From: Ignavibacteriales bacterium UBA6490
Lineage (GTDB): Bacteria; Bacteroidota; Ignavibacteria; Ignavibacteriales; Ignavibacteriaceae
Reading direction: 5' to 3'
Assembly: GCA_002435365.1 (NCBI GenBank)
Contig: DJMM01000008.1
Location: 46,375-80,533 of the forward strand
DNA length: 34,159 nucleotides
Numbering within the stretch: position 1 is the first letter of the stretch; the number at the start of each line of letters is the position of its first letter. Both the position numbers and the translations under genes were made by a program. Below the pieces are notes generated by a model. It was not told the origin of the DNA and did no database searches. It saw nothing but the letters and a program-made list of their open reading frames with translations. Shown piece by piece: positions 24,798-32,517 of the stretch.

Positions 24798-27631
24798 CTC
24801 GTTTTTAAATAATTGTTAAATGTAGAGATAACCGACCGGATGCTGTCATTCAGCATATTATCCAGTTCATATTCCTGTACCCCAATATAAGAAGCTATTA
24901 TCTTATTCCTACCTTTTTCAAAGCTGTACAAAGCCTTCTCCGAATCAAATGTATTCTGAATAGTGAGTTCAAGAGTTTTCAGGAAATTACTGCTCTCGAT
25001 TATTTTGTTAAGGATCTTCTGTTCCGGAGACTCCTTTATGATCTCTGCCGCCGAATCTGCATTGTTCTTACCTCTGCATTTATTATATAATCCGGGTGTA
25101 CAAAGTATTAAATATTGCAGAATAAATTCAATATCCGTGAGTCCTCCCGGACTTCTTTTAAAGTAGAAGCTTTTTGTATAATCCATAATCCCGGTATCCA
25201 TTTTTGCTCTCATCTCTGAGACGGATTGCCGTACATTCCCGCATTTTTCTTTTTTAATCCTTCTATCAACAGATTGTAGCAGCAGGTTGAACATCTTTCG
25301 TTCGCCGGAAATGAACTTTATTCTGCATAGAGCCTGCAGCTCCCATACTCTGGCCCTGGAAATAATATACTTCCTGTAGGACCCGATTTCCCATACAAGC
25401 TGGCTTCCTTTCCCTTCGGGTCGGAGACGGCAGTCGGCTTTGAATAAATATAATTCTTTATTAATAACGGAAAGTACTCTCCGGAACTTCTTCTCTTCCT
25501 CCGCAGAACTCTGCTTAACAACAAAAATAAGATCAAGATCAGAACTAAATGTCATCTCCCTGCTGCCGAAGCTTCCCATTGCTGCTGCAAAATAGTTTGT
25601 TTTCCCCACGTTCTGCTCTAATAACGACTTTACCCTGGCTGCACAATAATCAGAAATGTACCCCGAGACCTGATCGGCACTCAGTTTTTTAACAGCAAGA
25701 TTAACATAGAGGTAAAAAAGAAATTTATTAACAGGGAACGAGTATAGCTCCCTTGCAGCGTAGTCAATGAATGCCCTTCTGCTTAACAGAAAATCCTGAA
25801 GCGCAGGGTCAAATATCAGCAGCTTAACAGCTTTTTCGCTATATGTGCAGATAAGGGTTACATAATTCAGAAGAACTTCATCAAGGAGCTGCTTATACCA
25901 GATTGAAGGGAAGGGGGAGCTTCTTATTATTGATGTTAAGTTTTTGAGTATAATATCCGGATCAGGCATCTGAGCAAGAGCCTTATAAAGATTGGGCTCA
26001 AATATACTGAAGGCATTTTGCGTATTACGGTCGAATTGTTTTTTGCCTGAAAGTTCAGTACCTCTTTTTAAATAATCAATATCTTTTGCTGCCTGGATCT
26101 GATTTTTAAATAGCTTTTGCGGAGGGGTAAACTCTTCAGTCCCCGGTATGATTGAAAGATAAATATTTCTTACTTCCTCTCTTTTTGCACTCAACTGGGA
26201 GAGAAAGGAAAACCTCTCTTCAAAACCGAGGAAATAAGACATTTTGTCAACAGTCTCTCCCGCTTCAGGTATAGTATGTGTCTGCCTGTCGTTCATCAGC
26301 TGAAGATAGTGCTCAATCCTCCTGTAAAAATTATAGGAGGCAGCCAGAGTATTTTCCTCAGACTCAGACAATAGTCCATGCTGTGCCAGCATTTCTATTC
26401 CCCTTAATGTATTCTGCTGTCTTATATCCTTCAATTTTCCGCCGTTCAGAAGCTGTAATACCTGTACGATAAACTCAATATCCCTTATTCCTCCTTTGGA
26501 GAGTTTAATATTAAGTTCCTGACGCAGATTTTTTTCGATATCGGCTTTGAGTTTTCTTACCTGCTCCACCGGTGATCTGTGCTGCACTGAAGGATAGATG
26601 AATGGTGTAAGATATGTTATGAATTTACTGTATAATTTTCTGTCTCCTGAAACAAAATCTGATTTAATCAGCATCTGCCGCTCCCAGGGCTCACCGCGGG
26701 ATTCATAATAACTAAGATATTCGGCAATGCTCCTGCACAGAGGAGAGTTCCGTCCGTCGGGCCGGAGACGAAAATCTATCCTGTACAAATACCCGTTGTC
26801 AGTTAAGCCTGAGGAACTATCAATAAAAAGTTTTACGGCTTCAGTCAGGTATTCAGAATAATTCCTGCTCCGGTATTTTCTATCTTTATCGAAAAAAACA
26901 ATAAGGTCGGTATCGCTGCTGTAGTTAAGTTCTCTGCCGCCTAGTTTGCCGAGTGCAATCAGGCAATAATTGCTGATGAGCCTAACCTCATATTTTTTCT
27001 CTGTTTCCTCCAGGCATATCCTGAAAACAGTATCCAGGATTGACAAAGCAAGAAAGGATAATTGTTCTGTGATCTCGAAAAGCGAGGCAAGCCCGAGAAG
27101 ATCCTTCAGGCCGATCCTAAGCAGCTCTTTTCTCTTAAAACTTCTTAATGCATTTAGTTTTGAGCTGAATGTACTGTACCTGCCGGTTAGATTTTTAACA
27201 TTTTCCCTGACTTCATGTTCAGTAAGTTCTATGTATAGATTTGACGGATTTACGACCCAGTAAAACAACTCTGGATCTCGCACCAGGATATCGCACAGAT
27301 AATTGCTGTTGGCAGCAACAGAAACCAGAACTTCTGTAAAATGCGGGTATTTTACAGCATCCCTTATCAGCAGGGTTCTGTCAAAAAATGAATTAATTAT
27401 CCGCAGCAGGTTGTTCTCGGAAGATCTTGTGAAAAAGAATTTTCCCGCTTCAGATTCCAGCTGAACAAAAAAATTATCAAGTTCCCGATGGTCCAGATAA
27501 CCGCCGGATATTCTGAAAATTTCCTGAATAAAACTGTCTGATAACTGGTACTGCTGCTTCAACTGATTAATAAAAAATATTGATGTCGGGATGGAAGATA
27601 TAAAAGAAGCTTTAAAACAAAAAAAGGACAT
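24794..27631 (-). CDS. glnE: Bifunctional glutamine synthetase adenylyltransferase/adenylyl-removing enzyme
   Basis: This protein of about 945 residues, close to the E. coli length, adds AMP to and removes AMP from glutamine synthetase to match its activity to nitrogen status. Both nucleotidyltransferase domains are intact. The N-terminal de-adenylylating site is LGKLGGRELNYSSDTDLIVF near 227-246, and the C-terminal adenylylating site is MGSFGSREMTFSSDLDLIFV near 690. Each is followed by a helical GlnD-type segment (KLSKGGIRDIEFIVQVLQLL and KRSPGGLTDIEFILQYLIL). The start is uncertain: the only ATG of the frame, at 27631, lies inside the terminator hairpin of the upstream ferredoxin gene. A TTG at 27562 is an alternative that would remove 23 unconserved-looking residues. 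glnB and glnA are not nearby. Confidence 0.93.
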   Translation of the reverse strand: MSFFCFKASFISSIPTSIFFINQLKQQYQLSDSFIQEIFRISGGYLDHRELDNFFVQLESEAGKFFFTRSSENNLLRIINSFFDRTLLIRDAVKYPHFTEVLVSVAANSNYLCDILVRDPELFYWVVNPSNLYIELTEHEVRENVKNLTGRYSTFSSKLNALRSFKRKELLRIGLKDLLGLASLFEITEQLSFLALSILDTVFRICLEETEKKYEVRLISNYCLIALGKLGGRELNYSSDTDLIVFFDKDRKYRSRNYSEYLTEAVKLFIDSSSGLTDNGYLYRIDFRLRPDGRNSPLCRSIAEYLSYYESRGEPWERQMLIKSDFVSGDRKLYSKFITYLTPFIYPSVQHRSPVEQVRKLKADIEKNLRQELNIKLSKGGIRDIEFIVQVLQLLNGGKLKDIRQQNTLRGIEMLAQHGLLSESEENTLAASYNFYRRIEHYLQLMNDRQTHTIPEAGETVDKMSYFLGFEERFSFLSQLSAKREEVRNIYLSIIPGTEEFTPPQKLFKNQIQAAKDIDYLKRGTELSGKKQFDRNTQNAFSIFEPNLYKALAQMPDPDIILKNLTSIIRSSPFPSIWYKQLLDEVLLNYVTLICTYSEKAVKLLIFDPALQDFLLSRRAFIDYAARELYSFPVNKFLFYLYVNLAVKKLSADQVSGYISDYCAARVKSLLEQNVGKTNYFAAAMGSFGSREMTFSSDLDLIFVVKQSSAEEEKKFRRVLSVINKELYLFKADCRLRPEGKGSQLVWEIGSYRKYIISRARVWELQALCRIKFISGERKMFNLLLQSVDRRIKKEKCGNVRQSVSEMRAKMDTGIMDYTKSFYFKRSPGGLTDIEFILQYLILCTPGLYNKCRGKNNADSAAEIIKESPEQKILNKIIESSNFLKTLELTIQNTFDSEKALYSFEKGRNKIIASYIGVQEYELDNMLNDSIRSVISTFNNYLKTR

Positions 27632-27650
27632 CCGCAGGGATGTCCTTTTT
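27619..27650 (-). terminator. Intrinsic terminator after the 80-residue ferredoxin gene
   Basis: On the - strand AAAAAGGACATCC, a 4-base loop and GGATGTCCTTTTT form a perfect 13-bp stem, giving seven T in total. It starts 14 bp after the ferredoxin stop. The right arm contains the ATG of glnE and the left arm an AAGGA. Confidence 0.88.
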
Positions 27651-27663
27651 ACAAGAAATTAAA

Positions 27664-27906
27664 TTATAATTTTACTACAGAATCAACGGGACATACACTA
27701 ACGCATTGTGGTTCATCATGCTGACCCTGGCATTCTGTGCATTTATCAGGATGAATATAATAAAAATCATTACTGAAGAAAGCACCATCAGTTCCGGTTA
27801 CGCCATCTTTTTCCCAGGCTGCTCCACCTTCATAAATTGATGAATTAGGGCACTCAGGTTCGCAGGCGCCGCAATTAATGCATTCTTCAGTTATTTTGTA
27901 AGCCAT
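27664..27906 (-). CDS. 2[4Fe-4S] ferredoxin, short form
   Basis: This 80-residue cytoplasmic electron carrier has two cluster motifs. The first is C-x2-C-x2-C-x3-C-P in ECINCGACEPECP near residues 9-20. The second is C-x2-C-x8-C-x3-C-P in KCTECQGQHDEPQCVSVCP near residues 55-73. The linker between them is shorter than in the neighbouring 110-residue paralogue, and the C-terminal extension of that protein is missing. AGGAG lies 8 nt before the ATG. Its leader shares a 12-bp block and a TCGATT with the upstream paralogue, pointing to tandem duplication. A strong terminator follows. Possible partners are reductases of 2-oxoacid or hydrogen metabolism; none is encoded here. Confidence 0.93.
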   Translation of the reverse strand: MAYKITEECINCGACEPECPNSSIYEGGAAWEKDGVTGTDGAFFSNDFYYIHPDKCTECQGQHDEPQCVSVCPVDSVVKL

Positions 27907-28014
27907 TTCTATACTCCTAATTACTTAATAATCGATTTGAAATTATAAAACTAAAATTATGCCACTACAGCAATAATAAATAAAGGTAAAATCGCCAAAG
28001 ATTTGAAAAATTAA

Positions 28015-28043
28015 GCAGTTCTCTTCTCTTAAATGGGAATTGC
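28015..28043 (-). terminator. Weak terminator-like hairpin after the 110-residue ferredoxin gene
   Basis: On the - strand GCAATTCCC and GAGAACTGC pair over nine positions with two G-U pairs and an 11-base loop, followed by a T-rich stretch. It lies about 40 bp after the stop codon. Confidence 0.3.
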
Positions 28044-28081
28044 CGTTTTTTAGTTTCTCTTTTTTGGCCTATCGGAAGGAC

Positions 28082-28414
28082 TTATCTTCCTATACCGTCA
28101 AGATATTCTTTTCTTGCGAGAAGAACTTCTTTATCCTCAACATGAGCAGGGTCAGGTACACAACAGTCAACGGGACATACAGCTGCACACTGCGGCTCAT
28201 CATGGAATCCTACACACTCTGTACATTTGTCAGGGACAATATAGAAAAAATCACTTGAGAAGAATCCGGCAGCTCCGGATGGGGCTGGATCATTTTCACC
28301 ATACATCTTTCCTGCAAATTCCCAATTTGCGCTTCCTTCGTAAATTGCAGTATTGGGGCATTCCGGTTCGCATGCACCGCAATTGATGCATTCTTCTGTA
28401 ATCTTAATCGCCAT
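28082..28414 (-). CDS. 2[4Fe-4S] ferredoxin with C-terminal extension
   Basis: This 110-residue ferredoxin is of the form widespread in Bacteroidota. Cluster motifs are ECINCGACEPECP near residues 9-20 and KCTECVGFHDEPQCAAVCP near residues 63-81, followed by VDCCVPDPAHVEDKEVLLARK, a tail found in many relatives that forms a helix. The linker of about 43 residues between the motifs carries a GENDPAPSGAAGFF insert. AGGAG lies 9 nt before the ATG. A TTGATG-N17-TAAAAT promoter is predicted at 28483-28511. The short paralogue follows 175 bp downstream on the same strand. It is a general low-potential electron carrier; the specific redox partner cannot be told from this region. Confidence 0.94.
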   Translation of the reverse strand: MAIKITEECINCGACEPECPNTAIYEGSANWEFAGKMYGENDPAPSGAAGFFSSDFFYIVPDKCTECVGFHDEPQCAAVCPVDCCVPDPAHVEDKEVLLARKEYLDGIGR

Positions 28415-28482
28415 AAATTTATCTCCTAAAAAACTTGAAAGTTGGTTTCAGAATCGAGCAGTAAAACTAAAATCGACAGGCT

Positions 28483-28511
28483 ATTTTACGAAAAGCCCCC
28501 AAAAACATCAA
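28483..28511 (-). promoter_or_regulatory. Candidate promoter of the 110-residue ferredoxin gene
   Basis: On the - strand TTGATG (28511-28506) and TAAAAT (28488-28483) are separated by 17 bp, predicting a leader of about 62 nt. The shared 12-bp block (28462-28473) would lie at the very start of the transcript. Confidence 0.35.
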
Positions 28512-28685
28512 TGGATTAATAAAAAATATTTAATTATTTCTAAGTTCAAAAAAAGGTGCATTTTCATTCATTTTAAGCATTATTTTAGGTTTTTTATTAA
28601 ATAAGTTCATTCCCGCGTGCCATATTTTCATATATTCGGTTTAAGAAGCTGAATTATTTATATTTTATGGCATTCAGACATATTA

Positions 28686-28693
28686 TATCTTTG
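28686..28693 (+). promoter_or_regulatory. TAnnTTTG box directly before the DUF2203 gene
   Basis: TATCTTTG matches the Bacteroidota -7 consensus exactly and ends 5 bp before the ATG at 28699, implying an almost leaderless mRNA. No exact TTTG -33 element is present at the right distance, so the call is tentative. Confidence 0.3.
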
Positions 28694-28698
28694 TTTTT

Positions 28699-29067
28699 AT
28701 GATAAGTACAAAATATTTTACACCCGAGGAAGCTGAAAAAACACTTCCGCTGGTCAAACAGATAGTAAAAGATATTATTAACACCGCTCGTGAAATGCGC
28801 CTGCTGGCAGATGAAATTGGCAGCAACGTTGAAGAAAACCCGGTAATTCAGAAAATGGCAGATAATATCAATGAATTTATGAGAGAGCTTGAAGAGATTG
28901 GATGCCTTTACAAGGATTGGAATTTTACAATCGGCCTGGTGGATTTTCCGGCAATTATTGCGGGCAGGGAAGTGTTCCTCTGCTGGAGAAGCGATGAGGA
29001 AAATATTTTATACTATCACGATACCGATAAAGGATTCAGCGAAAGAAAACTTCTGCCGGACCGGTAA
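28699..29067 (+). CDS. DUF2203-family protein
   Basis: This 122-residue cytoplasmic protein is of unknown function. It opens with the family signature KYFTPEEAEKTLPLVKQIVKDI, followed by two long helices with coiled-coil character. It ends with the characteristic block GLVDFPAIIAGREVFLCWR near residues 80-98, then ILYYHDTDKGFSERK. These match DUF2203 over its whole length, so the gene is complete. No ribosome-binding site is visible before the ATG, and a TAnnTTTG box ends 5 bp upstream, so the transcript may be leaderless. It is separated by 109 bp from the acyl-CoA dehydrogenase gene, which has its own candidate promoter. Confidence 0.88.
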   Translation: MISTKYFTPEEAEKTLPLVKQIVKDIINTAREMRLLADEIGSNVEENPVIQKMADNINEFMRELEEIGCLYKDWNFTIGLVDFPAIIAGREVFLCWRSDEENILYYHDTDKGFSERKLLPDR

Positions 29068-29093
29068 AACCTGCATTTTTATCCCCTCTCTGA

Positions 29094-29122
29094 TTGTGAA
29101 AATATCCTAATTAAATTATATT
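29094..29122 (+). promoter_or_regulatory. Candidate promoter of the acyl-CoA dehydrogenase operon
   Basis: TTGTGA (29094-29099), a 17-bp spacer and TATATT (29117-29122) lie 54 bp before the ATG. The run behind it includes the YidD-like and TPR genes. Confidence 0.4.
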
Positions 29123-29176
29123 AAACACTATTATATCATAATTCCTTCATTATTAAATAATTAATCCGGAAAATAT

Positions 29177-30322
29177 ATGAATTTTGATTTTACAGAAGAG
29201 CAGCTGATGATCCAGGAATCAGCAAGGGACTTTGCTCAGTCAGAAATAGTTCCAACCGCTGTTGAAAGAGATATTAATGCGGAATTTCCTCACGCAATTA
29301 TTAAAAAGCTCGGTGAACTCGGTTTCCTTGGAATGATGGTTCCGCCTGAATACGGAGGTGCCGGACTTGATACATTAAGCTATGTTCTGGCGATGATCGA
29401 AATTTCAAAAGCAGATGCAAGCGTGGGGGTTATTATGTCAGTCAATAATTCCCTGGTATGCTATGGTCTGGAAAAATACGGTACTGATTTTATTAAACAG
29501 AATTATCTCACCCCTCTCGCAAAAGGCGAAAAGCTTGGCGCTTTTGCACTAAGTGAACCGGAAGCCGGAAGCGATGCCACTAAGCAGAAAACCACAGCTG
29601 ATAAAGACGGCGATTTTTATATCCTCAACGGAATGAAGAACTGGATTACTAACGGTATTAATGCTGATTACTTCCTGGTAATGGCAACAACCGATAAATC
29701 CAAAGGCCACCATGGCATTTCAACCTTCCTCGTTGAGAAGGGAACCCCCGGTTTTGGTCATGGCAAGAAGGAAGATAAACTGGGTATCAGAAGCAGCGAT
29801 ACGTGCTCGCTTACTTTTGACAACTGCCGGGTGCCAAAAGAGAATATGGTCTGGGAAGAAGGTAAAGGCTTTAATTTTGCGATGAATACTCTTAACGGCG
29901 GGCGAATCGGAATTGCCGCACAGGCGCTGGGAATTGCAGAAGCCTCCCTGGAAGCTTCCGTAAAATATTCTAAGGAAAGAAAAGCATTCGGCAGCACTAT
30001 CTCAGGTTTCCAGGCTATACAGTTTAAACTTGCCGATATGGCGGTTAAGCTGGATGCAGCTAAACTGCTTACCTTCCATGCTGCTGCTGCAAAGGATGCC
30101 GGCAAAAAGTATTATAAGGAAGCCGCAATGGCCAAATTGTATTCTTCAAAAATTGCAGTCGATTGCGCTCTTGATGCTATACAGATACACGGCGGCTATG
30201 GCTATGTACGCGAGTATCTGGTTGAAAGATTTCTGAGAGATGCAAAGATTACAGAAATTTATGAGGGAACATCGGAAATTCAACGCATGGTGATTGCTCG
30301 TGCCCTGCTTGATGAAAAGTAA
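29177..30322 (+). CDS. Short/branched-chain acyl-CoA dehydrogenase (butyryl-CoA dehydrogenase-like)
   Basis: This 381-residue FAD enzyme introduces the trans-2 double bond into acyl-CoA in beta-oxidation and passes electrons to electron-transfer flavoprotein. The domain order is complete. The N-terminal helical domain opens with FDFTEEQLMIQESARDFAQ. The flavin-binding strand domain contains GAFALSEPEAGSDAT near residues 120-134 and NWITNG. The C-terminal helical domain contains RKAFGSTISGFQAIQFKLADM. The catalytic Glu is in ITEIYEGTSEIQR near residue 363, the position used by short-chain enzymes. Length and motifs fit the butyryl/short-chain group, but chain-length preference is not certain. 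Its stop overlaps the start of the YidD-like gene by 11 bp, so it may drive that operon. Confidence 0.95.
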   Translation: MNFDFTEEQLMIQESARDFAQSEIVPTAVERDINAEFPHAIIKKLGELGFLGMMVPPEYGGAGLDTLSYVLAMIEISKADASVGVIMSVNNSLVCYGLEKYGTDFIKQNYLTPLAKGEKLGAFALSEPEAGSDATKQKTTADKDGDFYILNGMKNWITNGINADYFLVMATTDKSKGHHGISTFLVEKGTPGFGHGKKEDKLGIRSSDTCSLTFDNCRVPKENMVWEEGKGFNFAMNTLNGGRIGIAAQALGIAEASLEASVKYSKERKAFGSTISGFQAIQFKLADMAVKLDAAKLLTFHAAAAKDAGKKYYKEAAMAKLYSSKIAVDCALDAIQIHGGYGYVREYLVERFLRDAKITEIYEGTSEIQRMVIARALLDEK

Positions 30323-30749
30323 ATTTTTTCTTCTGCTGATAATCTTATGCTTATGCGGTATTTCCCCGGCACAGGAAAAATGGGAAAGGTGGGGCAGGAC
30401 TCCCGATCCATATCTCGAAAATATCTATTCTGAAATAAGAGACTATAATTTCAGCGGGGAATCTGTGCCTGATTTTCTGATCAATAGCTCTGTCTCATTA
30501 TACTGGCTTTTTGTGTCCGATCAGGATGGGGATAGGTGTCCGTTCTATCCCTCCTGTTCCCTCTTTTTTCTGCAGTCGGTGAAAGAAACAAACCTTCTGC
30601 AGGGAATACTGATGTTCTCCGACAGGTTTACCCGCGATATGAATATTTTTAACCGCGGGTTAAAATACCCTGTTGTAAAAAACAACAGATTATATGACCC
30701 TGCCGACCTTTATACCTTAAATAATGTACGATATCCGCCGGTTGAATGA
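30312..30749 (+). CDS. Exported YidD-like protein
   Basis: This 145-residue protein has a signal peptide (MKSKFFLLLIILCLCGISPAQ) and a YidD-type core. The core is YWLFVSDQDGDRCPFYPSCS near residues 61-80, followed by LFFLQSVKETNLLQGILMFS and DRFTRD, parallel to the C-R-F-Y-P-T-C-S ... G-x-x-K-G pattern of YidD. Classical YidD is a short cytoplasmic membrane-associated protein that aids membrane-protein insertion by YidC. Here the domain is predicted to be exported, so the role must differ or the topology must be unusual. The ATG at 30312 overlaps the acyl-CoA dehydrogenase stop by 11 bp; an upstream TTG at 30294 would disrupt the signal peptide. It overlaps the next gene by 4 bp. Confidence 0.72.
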   Translation: MKSKFFLLLIILCLCGISPAQEKWERWGRTPDPYLENIYSEIRDYNFSGESVPDFLINSSVSLYWLFVSDQDGDRCPFYPSCSLFFLQSVKETNLLQGILMFSDRFTRDMNIFNRGLKYPVVKNNRLYDPADLYTLNNVRYPPVE

Positions 30750-31576
30750 AATTCCTGCTTCTTCTTTTTTTATATGCCACTGCTTCCTGTCAGAATATAC
30801 TGCAGCGGCAGGATTATAAGCGCCTGTTTGCAGATCACCTGTTCTGCTCGGGAGACTATCTGAGAGCAGTGGAGGAATATGAATCATGCCTCCACTTCGG
30901 ATATAATGATACCATCGACTTTAAGATTATGCTTAGTCTTAATGCCATGAATAAATATAATCTTGCCGAACAGAAGTCAGTGCGGCTGATGAGTAATTCT
31001 TCTTTTAAGGACCTTGTTGTTGCCGAAAGATTAAAAATCCTGATGACAGGGGGGAATTTTTCAGGACTTAGAGATCTGTACAGCGCTTCCCGGTCAGAAT
31101 ATACCGCTGCAAAGAAACTCCGTAATTTTTCTTTTTTCTATTCTGATAAAGATTCGCTTCCGTCACCACCTTATCTGCTGATTCCGTTTAATGAGGCTGA
31201 ATCATCGGAACTGCAGACTCTTTATGATAAAAAAATGAACCTTCCGTCAAAAGATCCTGTACTGGCCGGATTTTTATCGGTTATGTTTCCGGGGGCCGGG
31301 AAAATATATACCGAAGAATACGGCGATGCTGTTTTTGCAGCACTGGCTACCGGGATTTTCGGGTATATCGCTTATAGCAGTTTTAAAGCAGACCATACTT
31401 TCAGGGGTTACTTGTTCTCAGGAATTGCCGGGTGGTTTTATGCGGGCGGTATTTACGGATCTGCAGCATCGGCACAGATTTTCAATGCAAAGGTCAGCTT
31501 CTCCTTTACAAAACTGCTTGATGAATATCTCCGGATAAAAAACTATTTCCTGCCTGATTACGGATTCTGCAAATGA
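30746..31576 (+). CDS. TPR-like membrane protein with PGAGKIYT domain, partner of the YidD-like gene
   Basis: This 276-residue protein is of unknown function. A hydrophobic N-terminus (MKFLLLLFLYATASCQN) is a signal peptide with a possible but imperfect lipobox ending at Cys. Residues 25-110 form helical pairs of TPR type (GDYLRAVEEYESCLHFGYND). From about residue 172, FLSVMFPGAGKIYTEEYGDA starts a membrane domain with a further hydrophobic stretch (FAALATGIFGYIAYSSF) and FYAGGIYGSAASAQIFNAK. The PG-x-G-x-I-Y pattern resembles the DUF5683/TM2-like group. The next gene encodes a diverged version of the same domain. It is coupled to both neighbours by 4-bp ATGA overlaps. A scaffold or envelope-assembly role with the YidD-like protein is inferred from the arrangement only. 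Confidence 0.75.
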   Translation: MKFLLLLFLYATASCQNILQRQDYKRLFADHLFCSGDYLRAVEEYESCLHFGYNDTIDFKIMLSLNAMNKYNLAEQKSVRLMSNSSFKDLVVAERLKILMTGGNFSGLRDLYSASRSEYTAAKKLRNFSFFYSDKDSLPSPPYLLIPFNEAESSELQTLYDKKMNLPSKDPVLAGFLSVMFPGAGKIYTEEYGDAVFAALATGIFGYIAYSSFKADHTFRGYLFSGIAGWFYAGGIYGSAASAQIFNAKVSFSFTKLLDEYLRIKNYFLPDYGFCK

Positions 31577-32406
31577 GACGCTTTATTATTGCTTCTGTTT
31601 TTGCTCTTGTAATTAATACCCTAATGCCTGGTCAGGATCACCTTAATCTTCAATTTAAACTGGCTGAAGATCTTTATGCAGCTGAAAAATATTTCGATGC
31701 TGTAACTGAATTTAAACGTCTTATATTTTTTGATTCAACAAATTCTTTCAAATCCCGGGCAGAATATTATATTGGAGTTTCTTATAAAAAAGGTGGATTC
31801 TTCCAGGAAGCAATTGAACATCTCACCCTGGCCCAAATGCAAAACAGAGATGATGAATTCTCATACCGGATAAGGGTGGAAATTATAAAAAGTAATATTC
31901 TCAGGCGCACAGTTCAAAAAGCATTGCGGGATATCGGCGAACTGGAAGCAGTTATAAATGATAAAGATAAAAAAACCGAACTGAAGCTTCTGAAAGGATT
32001 TGCATATGCATTTTCAGGCCGTTGGGAAACTTCTTCTCAACTGTTCAGAGAGGCCGGTTATCCTGCTGTTTCAGACAGCATCGATAGAATATCCGGAGAA
32101 ATGTACTCGGAAACCAAAGCAGCGATTTTTTCAGCAGTAATTCCGGGGACAGGTCAAATCTATACCGGTAATTATCTGAATGGAATTATATCATTGGGAA
32201 TGAATGCCTTAACCCTTTATTTAACTGTAAATGCCCTGGCGGCCGACCGTATTTTTGACGGAGCTGCTGTTGGCAATTTTTTATGGTACCGGTTCTACAG
32301 CGGCAACATAAGCAATGCGGTTCAATTTGTACGGCAAAAAAACCAGCAGTTGGAAAACAATGCTTTGCTAATGCTGCAGAATTTTGATGAATACAGACTT
32401 GATTAA
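31573..32406 (+). CDS. TPR membrane protein with PGTGQIYT domain, paralogue of the preceding gene
   Basis: This 277-residue protein has a signal peptide (MRRFIIASVFALVINTLMPG). Tetratricopeptide-like repeats over about residues 25-155 include AAEKYFDAVTEFKRLIFFDS, AEYYIGVSYKKGGFFQEAIE and LLKGFAYAFSGRWETSSQLF. A C-terminal membrane domain beginning AAIFSAVIPGTGQIYTGNYL near residue 187 is followed by WYRFYSGNISNAVQFVRQKN. That part aligns by eye with the preceding protein: PG-x-G-x-I-Y-T, then F-x-x-D/A-x-x-F-x-G, then a W/Y-F-Y-x-G-x-I block. It closes the coupled three-gene set that starts with the YidD-like gene. No known function; protein-protein scaffolding at the inner membrane is plausible. 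Confidence 0.78.
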   Translation: MRRFIIASVFALVINTLMPGQDHLNLQFKLAEDLYAAEKYFDAVTEFKRLIFFDSTNSFKSRAEYYIGVSYKKGGFFQEAIEHLTLAQMQNRDDEFSYRIRVEIIKSNILRRTVQKALRDIGELEAVINDKDKKTELKLLKGFAYAFSGRWETSSQLFREAGYPAVSDSIDRISGEMYSETKAAIFSAVIPGTGQIYTGNYLNGIISLGMNALTLYLTVNALAADRIFDGAAVGNFLWYRFYSGNISNAVQFVRQKNQQLENNALLMLQNFDEYRLD

Positions 32407-32448
32407 TGAATACTTTAATATTCCGCATTCCGAAAATGAATTAGCCTG

Positions 32449-32477
32449 TTGTAATTAGTAAAAATATCATTTAATTT
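32449..32477 (+). promoter_or_regulatory. Candidate promoter of the lemA-TPM operon
   Basis: TTGTAA (32449-32454), a 17-bp spacer and TAATTT (32472-32477) give a -10 box identical to that of greA. The predicted leader is about 35 nt and includes AGGAGG. Confidence 0.45.
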
Positions 32478-32517
32478 AAAATCCAAATATGCTTTCTACT
32501 ATTCTTAGGAGGAAAAA

